From Tenericutes bacterium 4572_104 (GTDB lineage: Bacteria; Bacillota_I; Bacilli_A; Izemoplasmatales; UBA5603): a stretch of DNA of 19,564 bases. The position numbers and the translations under genes were made by a program. Each line of letters begins with the position of its first letter. Positions within the stretch are counted from its first letter, which is position 1. The stretch spans positions 1-19,564 of the forward strand of contig NBLG01000018.1 in assembly GCA_002084435.1 (NCBI GenBank), read 5' to 3'. Positions 14,439 to 19,564 of this stretch are shown in pieces. The notes under the pieces were generated by a model. That model did not search any database, was not told the origin of the DNA, and saw only the letters and a program-made list of their open reading frames with translations.

Positions 14439-16127
14439 CTAACGTCCTCCTAAGGTTTCTCGACTGCATTTACCGGGACATACTTTAGCACATTTTGTGC
14501 AGCCAATACATTTATTTGCGATAATTGAATATGTATGTTTTTTTGTTTTATATGCATAAGCTTCATATTCTTCTTTAAAGAATTCCATTGTGCTTAGCAC
14601 AGGATTTGGAGCAGTTTGACCTAAACCACATAATGAAGAGTTTTTGATGTTAATCGCTAGATCTTCTAAGATATCAAGATCATCAGGATTACTTTCCATT
14701 TTTGTTAATCTATCAAGAATTTCATACATTCTTTTAGTCCCTATTCTACATGGTGTACATTTTCCACAAGATTCATCTTGTGTAAAATCTAGATAGAATT
14801 TTGCTAATTTAACCATGTCATCATCTTCATCAAGAACAATTAACCCTCCACTACCCATCATACTACCGATTTCTTTTAATGATTCATAATCGATAGGTGT
14901 ATCTAAATATTCTAAAGGAATAACACCTCCTGAAGGACCGCCAGATTGAACGGCTTTAAATTTTTTATTATTGATTATCCCTCCACCAATATCATATATA
15001 ATTTCTCGTAAAGTAGTTCCCATTGGAACTTCAATTAATCCAATATTATTAATTTTTCCCGCTAAAGCAAAAACTTTTGTGCCTTTTGAATTTTCGGTTC
15101 CAATACTTGAAAACCATTCATATCCATTTAAAATGATTGATGGGATATTAGCAAATGTTTCAACGTTATTTACAGATGATGGTTTCGATCTAAAACCACT
15201 AACACTTGGAAATGGTGGTTTTTTGGTTGGTTCTCCACGTTTTCCTTCCATAGAGTGAATTAATGCAGTTTCTTCTCCACAAACAAAAGCGCCAGCACCT
15301 AGTCTAATCTCTATATCAAAACTGAAATTACTTTCAAAAATATTTTTCCCTAAAAATCCGTAATTTTTTGCTTGATTAATTGCGATTGTTAAACGTTTAA
15401 TGGCTAATGGATACTCTGCTCTTAAATAAATTAAACCCTGATTAGCTCCAATTGCATATCCTGCTATTATCATTGCTTCTAATACACTATGAGGATCTCC
15501 TTCAAGGATGCTTCGGTCCATAAATGCACCTGGATCTCCTTCATCAGCATTACAAATAACATATTTTTCATTTCCTGGTTGTTTAGCAGTAAATTCCCAT
15601 TTTAGTCCTGTTGGAAAACCACCACCTCCGCGTCCTCTTAGTTTTGCTTTTTTAATAATATCAATTACTTCAAGTGGTGTATTTTCAGTTAAAACAGTTG
15701 CTAAAGCTTCATAGCCTTTAACTGCAATGTATTCATTTATATTTTCTGGATCAATCAAACCACAATTTCTTAAAGCAATGCGATATTGCTTTTGATAGAA
15801 TTTTGATTCTTTTTCTTTTTTGATTTTTTCTTTTGTTAACGGATTTATATACAATAATTTATCTACTATATTGTTTTGAAGAAGATGATTTGTAATAATT
15901 AAATCTAAATCTTCTTTTTTTATATTAACATATACAATATCATCAGGTAATACTTTAATAATTGGTCCTTGACTACAAATACCAAAACAACTTGTTTTTA
16001 CTAAGTTAATTGTATTTATTAAATCATTTTCTTCAAGCTTTTTTTGTAGTAAATTAAACATTTTAACTTTATGGGGTGTTTTACAACTTAATCCATCACA
16101 TATCAATAGAGTTCTATTATTAATCAT
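14439..16127 (-). CDS. hndC: NuoF-like NAD(P)H-binding, FMN hydrogenase subunit (HndC/HydB) with shortened C-terminus
   Basis: Diaphorase subunit carrying FMN, the NAD(P)(H) site and Fe-S clusters; thought to be the bifurcation site in related hydrogenases. The 562 residues contain an N-terminal thioredoxin-like [2Fe-2S] domain (C10, C15, C47, C51), FMN loop GRGGGGFPTG (165-174), nucleotide-binding CNADEGDPGAFMDRS, an SLBB region, and the SCGKCTPCR...SLCGLG [4Fe-4S] site. The C-terminal ferredoxin domain normally has two [4Fe-4S] motifs; here only C540-C543-C546-C550 is present, then 12 residues and the stop. In the +1 frame after CP the sequence reads VNAVEKP and stops at TAG 14450, a ferredoxin-like ending, so an indel or deletion is likely. 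The ATG overlaps the hndB stop (ATGA). hndD starts 3 bases downstream with AGGAGG inside this gene. Confidence 0.88.
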   Translation of the reverse strand: MINNRTLLICDGLSCKTPHKVKMFNLLQKKLEENDLINTINLVKTSCFGICSQGPIIKVLPDDIVYVNIKKEDLDLIITNHLLQNNIVDKLLYINPLTKEKIKKEKESKFYQKQYRIALRNCGLIDPENINEYIAVKGYEALATVLTENTPLEVIDIIKKAKLRGRGGGGFPTGLKWEFTAKQPGNEKYVICNADEGDPGAFMDRSILEGDPHSVLEAMIIAGYAIGANQGLIYLRAEYPLAIKRLTIAINQAKNYGFLGKNIFESNFSFDIEIRLGAGAFVCGEETALIHSMEGKRGEPTKKPPFPSVSGFRSKPSSVNNVETFANIPSIILNGYEWFSSIGTENSKGTKVFALAGKINNIGLIEVPMGTTLREIIYDIGGGIINNKKFKAVQSGGPSGGVIPLEYLDTPIDYESLKEIGSMMGSGGLIVLDEDDDMVKLAKFYLDFTQDESCGKCTPCRIGTKRMYEILDRLTKMESNPDDLDILEDLAINIKNSSLCGLGQTAPNPVLSTMEFFKEEYEAYAYKTKKHTYSIIANKCIGCTKCAKVCPGKCSRETLGGR

Positions 16128-16528
16128 ATTGAAGCACCATATTTTTTAAAAGACTTAATAAGAAGGTTATTTTTTAAGTATGTTTGTTTTATAATAACTT
16201 CATCAATAAATTCCTGAGCTTTGTCATAAGTGATTTTACCATAAAGATCAGGTTCTTTACCGGGAATACAAACTTGTATTGTAGGTTCCATATAACAATA
16301 ACCAATGCAACCAACTTGGATTAATTTTACATGAGTCATTTTTTTTTGCTCGATTATTGTTTTTAATTCATTATAAGTATCTTTAGCCCCTGAGGCGATT
16401 CCACATGTAGCCATGCCAATTAAAATTTCAATATTTTTATTTTTACCTAAACCTTTTTCACGTAAATCTATTATGGGTTTATACAATTTTCTTAATTCAG
16501 TTAATTCCCTCTTCGATTTAATTACCAT
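16124..16528 (-). CDS. hndB: (2Fe-2S) ferredoxin-like hydrogenase subunit (HndB)
   Basis: Small thioredoxin-fold [2Fe-2S] subunit of Hnd-type hydrogenases that passes electrons between the NuoF-like and catalytic subunits. The 134 residues include MATCGIASGA (C42) and VGCIGYCYMEP (C74, C78), plus C87, the expected pattern for the family. The frame can be opened at GTG 16537, but that codon is part of the GAGGTG Shine-Dalgarno; ATG 16528 lies 6 bases after it and is preferred. It overlaps the end of hndA by 11 bases and hndC by 4, so the three are tightly coupled. Intact by eye. Confidence 0.87.
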   Translation of the reverse strand: MVIKSKRELTELRKLYKPIIDLREKGLGKNKNIEILIGMATCGIASGAKDTYNELKTIIEQKKMTHVKLIQVGCIGYCYMEPTIQVCIPGKEPDLYGKITYDKAQEFIDEVIIKQTYLKNNLLIKSFKKYGASI

Positions 16529-17027
16529 TATTATCACCTCTATATTTTGCTAGTATATCAATGACATTATCTTCCGTAACATGTCCAAATACTTTGTCAT
16601 CAATAGTAATAACAGGAGCTAAGCTACAAGCTCCAACACACCTAACATCTTTTACTGAAAATAATCCGTCACTTGTAATCTCGTTTTTCTTTACTTTGAG
16701 TTCATCAAAAATTTTTGTTAAAATTTTGGATGAACCTTTGACATAACAAGCAGTTCCCATACACACGCTAATAACATGTTTTCCTGACTTTTTTTCAGTA
16801 AAATAAGAGTAAAATGTTACTACGCCATTAACTTCAGCTGCCCCGATTTTTAATTTTCTTGCAATATACAACTGAAGTTTAGGTGGTATGTATCCGAAAA
16901 TGTTTTGAGCTCTATGCAGAACATTTATTAATTGTTCTATAGGATCATCTAAAAGCTCAATATATTGATCTAATTCAGATAACTTTTTTTTGTCTAAATC
17001 TTTTAAGTTTAAATCAATTTTATTCAC
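16518..17027 (-). CDS. hndA: NuoE-like [2Fe-2S] hydrogenase subunit (HndA/HydC)
   Basis: Thioredoxin-like [2Fe-2S] subunit that partners the NuoF-like protein. The 169 residues show the NuoE N-terminal helices (LINVLHRAQNIFGYIPP, about 33-49), the VNGVVTFYSYF segment and the four cluster ligands C89-x4-C94 and C130-x3-C134, in CMGTAC and CVGAC. The start is GTG at 17027 with AAGGAG (17035-17040) 7 bases upstream. First gene of the operon hndA-hndB-hndC-hndD-cupin, read right to left. It looks intact. Confidence 0.92.
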   Translation of the reverse strand: MNKIDLNLKDLDKKKLSELDQYIELLDDPIEQLINVLHRAQNIFGYIPPKLQLYIARKLKIGAAEVNGVVTFYSYFTEKKSGKHVISVCMGTACYVKGSSKILTKIFDELKVKKNEITSDGLFSVKDVRCVGACSLAPVITIDDKVFGHVTEDNVIDILAKYRGDNNGN

Positions 17028-17128
17028 AATAAATCTCCTTATCTTTATAATTTATTAAAACATACTATAATATATATTATGATTCTTAATTCTAATTAGT
17101 CTTTTTTATCTATTTATTTCATATAAGT

Positions 17129-17137
17129 ATTATAACA
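17129..17137 (-). promoter_or_regulatory. Candidate extended -10 promoter of the hydrogenase operon
   Basis: On the minus strand 17137-17129 reads TGTTATAAT, an extended -10. TTGGCA lies 20 bases upstream of the hexamer, longer than ideal. Predicted start about 17122 gives a leader of about 95 bases before the GTG start. No Rex-type TTGTGAAA half-site was seen nearby. Confidence 0.45.
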
Positions 17138-17324
17138 GACTATTCATTTTTCCTTGCCAATCTTTGCTGAATAATTTAAGGAAGCGTTTTTATGCTAATA
17201 TACATAAATATAACGAATATACTTCAAGCTAATGGAGTAGTGTGTTATTTTACTCATTTAATATAAATTTCCTAAGCTGAAATTAAATTTGTTATTGTTA
17301 TATAATTTTGATAAAGGTGACATT

Positions 17325-17597
17325 ATGAATAATAAGTCGAATTTAAAAATAAAATTAATAAACCGCTACCGAATTAAGAATGATTATTATTGTTTTGATT
17401 TTAAAAAACCAATAAATTTCAATTTTATTGAAGGACAATATAGCATATTTGGACTGATAGCAAAGGATATAAAAGGTCTTAATCAAAGGGTTTTTAGTAT
17501 TATAGTAATTAAACTCAAAAAAAATCCAAATGACATTCATGCCATAAGGATTTTGGTAATTCTAAAATTTTTAATTTATAGAATAGTTTCAAATTAA
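17325..17597 (+). pseudogene. Remnant of a ferredoxin-NADP reductase-like FAD-binding gene
   Basis: The start and about the first 57 residues look like the FAD-binding barrel of FNR/dihydroorotate dehydrogenase electron-transfer-type proteins: a KLINRYRIKNDYYCFDFKKP strand pair, then F-IEGQYSIFGL (the P-G-Q-Y-like flavin loop) and the R-VFSI flavin motif. After FSI the normal A-S... segment is missing, then NPND resembles the following DNPSDF block, and the frame stops at 17597 after 90 residues. A complete protein would be about 220-280 residues with an NAD domain (GGxGxTP), which is absent downstream. AAAGGTGA precedes ATG 17325 and TATAAT lies at 17301-17306, so expression signals survive. 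It could have been a redox partner of the hydrogenase, but that is inference. Confidence 0.6.
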
Positions 17598-17817
17598 TAA
17601 ACTATAAATATAATTATCATTGGAATATTTTCTAATATGAAGAAATCTATTTAATTTCATTTAAACAAAACAACAACATCAACTATTTTTGATAATATTA
17701 ATAAAGTATTACCGTGAAATTATTAGAAGCTTTAATTTCTTATTTATACTACAAGCTATCTTAACTGATTTATCATTGATTGAGCGTTTCGCAACTATAT
17801 TTCTGTGAATTCAGTTG

Positions 17818-19341
17818 TTATTCCCAATTATTAATTCTCTCTTTTCTATTACCTTTTCCTGTATAAATTCCTTTGTTTTTTAAATATTTTAAAGCGTAAT
17901 TTGAATTAATAGTGTATTTTAAGCTTTCAGTTAGTTTAAGTTTATCTTCTAATTCAATTATTCTGTTTTCTCTATACAAAACTAATAAATTAAAATCAAA
18001 TTCAAATCTTGTAAACCAAGGAGATATCTGTTCTAAAAATCTTTTGTTTTTTAATTGTTTAATTATATCGATATCTTCTAGAATAGATTCATAATATTCT
18101 ATCAATTTATCTAATCTATCATCTTTAATATAATTTTCTATTTTATTATTTGAATAATATGAAATTATTGAATGTCTGAAATTATCTAGAAAATTGATTA
18201 ATGAAGAAGATATTTCTTCATTATTATCACAAAATTCTTTAATTGCATTTATATATGATTGTTCTTTATTGTAATTAGATGGATTCCACATATAATCAGC
18301 TATAGTTTTTAAAGGAATAATAGATAGAGACCAATTAATCATTGGATTAGAAACCATTCCTATATGGGTTTTATCTAATTTATCTCCTCTATTTTCAATC
18401 GGACCCATAAATAGTAAATCAGGAGCCATATCATTAACGGGATAATTCTCCCATAAAACAAGATCATGTCCAAAATATTTTAAGGCGTTATCTCCATCTA
18501 TATTAGGAATATATTCAGGCACTACTTTATATCCAGTCCAGAAAACTTTGATATTTTTATCAAGGTTTTCTTTTAAATCTTGTCTATATGGAGTATTGTA
18601 ATTTTGCCAGTATTCTGTAGGGCACATTACTAAAGAATATTCTTTTAATTTTTCTTTTAAATAACCATTTAATTTATTTGATATATAAGCATGGGCTTTT
18701 CCAGGTGTTTCAAATTCTTTTTTTTCTGAATCCTTTAAACTATAATCAATATCATCTAAAAGCAAATTAAAATTACAAACACCTTCATTTAAAACTTCAT
18801 TAATCTTATTAAATAAAGCATCATAATCTTCTTTTTTAGTGTAATTAAAATCATTACCAGGGCTTATAGAAAAATAGAAGTCTATATCATTATTTTTAGT
18901 TTCTTTAATTAATTCCTTTAATAAAGCAAATTCGTTTTTAGGATAAGGTACTCTCCATTTTTTTCTGTGATATAGATCATCTTTAGGAGCGTACATATAA
19001 GTATTCATTCTTTCCTTCTTTAAAAACCTAATAACATTTAATCTATCTTCATGTGTCCAAGGTTTTCCATAAAAACCTTCAATAATACCTCTTAATTTAA
19101 AACTAGGTCCATCTTCAATAAGCCCATATTTTAACTCGTTATTTTTTATTAAATTATTCAAGGTATTATTAGCGTATTCTTTACTTCTAGGATTACCATA
19201 GGTTATTTTTATTTTAAAAGGTTTTTTAATTCTTATTCTGTAATTATCATTAAGGTTTTTATCTAATTCATAGGTTATTTCCTTGTCGTTATGTAAATTA
19301 ACATCTTCACCTAAACTATAATAGTTTTTGATTTTTTTCAT
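17818..19341 (-). CDS. GH84 beta-N-acetylglucosaminidase (hyaluronidase/O-GlcNAcase family)
   Basis: Expected to cleave terminal beta-linked GlcNAc by substrate-assisted catalysis. 507 residues: a short N-terminal domain (about 1-80), the catalytic barrel opening with RGIIEGFYGKPWTHEDR (84-100), NTYMYAPKDDLYHRKKWR (113-130), and the catalytic aspartate pair D196-D197 in LLLDDID, then CPTEYW and VFWTG segments, and a helical C-terminal region. No signal peptide or anchor is seen, so it appears cytoplasmic, unlike many family members that are secreted. The frame extends to GTG 19398, which would overlap the upstream gene; AGAAGG (19349-19354), 7 bases before ATG 19341, fixes the start. The preceding gene ends 25 bases upstream, so they are probably co-transcribed. 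Confidence 0.88.
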   Translation of the reverse strand: MKKIKNYYSLGEDVNLHNDKEITYELDKNLNDNYRIRIKKPFKIKITYGNPRSKEYANNTLNNLIKNNELKYGLIEDGPSFKLRGIIEGFYGKPWTHEDRLNVIRFLKKERMNTYMYAPKDDLYHRKKWRVPYPKNEFALLKELIKETKNNDIDFYFSISPGNDFNYTKKEDYDALFNKINEVLNEGVCNFNLLLDDIDYSLKDSEKKEFETPGKAHAYISNKLNGYLKEKLKEYSLVMCPTEYWQNYNTPYRQDLKENLDKNIKVFWTGYKVVPEYIPNIDGDNALKYFGHDLVLWENYPVNDMAPDLLFMGPIENRGDKLDKTHIGMVSNPMINWSLSIIPLKTIADYMWNPSNYNKEQSYINAIKEFCDNNEEISSSLINFLDNFRHSIISYYSNNKIENYIKDDRLDKLIEYYESILEDIDIIKQLKNKRFLEQISPWFTRFEFDFNLLVLYRENRIIELEDKLKLTESLKYTINSNYALKYLKNKGIYTGKGNRKERINNWE

Positions 19342-19366
19342 ATTTTTACCTTCTTTTTCAGAAAAT

Positions 19367-19564
19367 TTAAAATTCAATGATTTTAACTTCTCCAGCACCT
19401 AAATGAAAATACACTCTATTATCAGGAGAAAAATCATGATATTCTCTTCCGAATTCATAGGTAGCGTATAATAATTTACCTACATAACTATGATTATTTG
19501 AAGCTATTCTTAATTTTTCTATTGATGCATTACAATGAATATCATCGTGATAATTAGAATTAGC
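19367..19564 (-). CDS. C-terminal 65 residues of an unidentified gene (cut by the right edge)
   Basis: An open frame enters from the right edge (first codon at 19564) and stops at TAA 19369-19367, 25 bases before the GH84 start. The tail contains LLYATYEFGREYHDF and ends VYFHLGAGEVKIIEF, which looks like a beta-sandwich tail of a carbohydrate-active enzyme, but I do not recognise the family. Its position just ahead of a GH84 gene suggests a glycan-degradation unit. Confidence 0.6.
   Translation of the reverse strand, partial: ANSNYHDDIHCNASIEKLRIASNNHSYVGKLLYATYEFGREYHDFSPDNRVYFHLGAGEVKIIEF

Larger units (their letters stand above)
17028..17817. other. 790-base region without an intact gene
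   Basis: Lies between the start of hndA (-) and the stop of the GH84 gene (-). It contains the hnd promoter, a plus-strand remnant of a flavin reductase-like gene (17325-17597), and a 7-bp hairpin ATAGTTT/AAACTAT (17583-17589, 17599-17605). The stretch 17606-17817 has stops in all frames and shows nothing I can identify; it may be the rest of the decayed reductase gene. A 24-codon plus-strand frame at 17192-17266 has no recognisable features. Confidence 0.6.

Noticed and set aside
17192..17266. 24-codon plus-strand frame with an upstream AAGGAAG
   Set aside because: Too short, poorly spaced ribosome binding site, no recognisable features; left inside the intergenic description.
1..19564. CRISPR arrays, insertion sequences, tRNA or rRNA genes
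   Set aside because: No regularly spaced repeats, transposase motifs or tRNA-like T-loop segments were noticed on reading either strand.
1..19564. Mycoplasma code (UGA = Trp)
   Set aside because: Trp codons are TGG throughout and TGA is used as a stop at 7408-7410, 11426-11428 and 16124-16126.

Overview
The window is AT-rich and uses the standard bacterial code: UGA is a stop (ATGA overlaps at 7407-7410 and 16124-16127, and TGA ending ung at 11426-11428), and most genes have AGGAGG-type ribosome binding sites. Gene content fits a fermentative, low-GC anaerobe of the Bacillota/Mycoplasmatota type: glycogen turnover, ECF-type vitamin scavenging, and an electron-bifurcating [FeFe]-hydrogenase operon. 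A non-UGA-Trp relative of the mollicutes such as Izemoplasmatales is a plausible guess, but the lineage is inferred from base composition and gene content only.

Left part (1-4334, + strand): the 3' end of glycogen synthase glgA, then glycogen phosphorylase glgP with its own promoter, followed closely by a cyclase-family hydrolase. Next (4341-5844) is an FMN riboswitch unit: promoter, RFN aptamer and intrinsic terminator, then a RibU-type riboflavin S component with an unusual three-helix N-terminal extension, then a thioredoxin-fold lipoprotein, closed by a terminator hairpin. A minus-strand two-helix membrane protein of unknown function (5820-6584) converges on that unit.

Centre (6660-12207, + strand): a run of closely spaced genes: a glycerophosphodiesterase-fold protein that has lost its catalytic residues, a pseudouridine kinase (psuK) overlapping it by ATGA, a nitroreductase, phosphoglucomutase (pgcA, which links glycogen-derived glucose-1-P to glycolysis), an unlisted 52-residue Cys-rich single-helix protein, uracil-DNA glycosylase (ung), and a FolT-type folate S component. 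A hairpin terminator lies in the convergent gap at 12401-12429.

Right part (17137-12522, - strand): an hndABCD-type hydrogenase operon (NuoE-like, 2Fe-2S protein, NuoF-like, [FeFe] catalytic subunit) followed by a small cupin. The main result is that the catalytic subunit is broken. Its first 445 codons are intact, but an out-of-frame internal deletion joins them directly to the last 68 codons, removing the third H-cluster motif with two of the four H-cluster cysteines. The NuoF-like subunit also loses its second C-terminal [4Fe-4S] motif, with traces of a frame change. Upstream of the operon, on the other strand, is a remnant of a ferredoxin-NADP reductase-like gene. Either a redox/hydrogen module is decaying here, or the sequence carries assembly errors in that operon. 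The window ends with a GH84 beta-N-acetylglucosaminidase and the 3' end of an unidentified gene, both on the minus strand.
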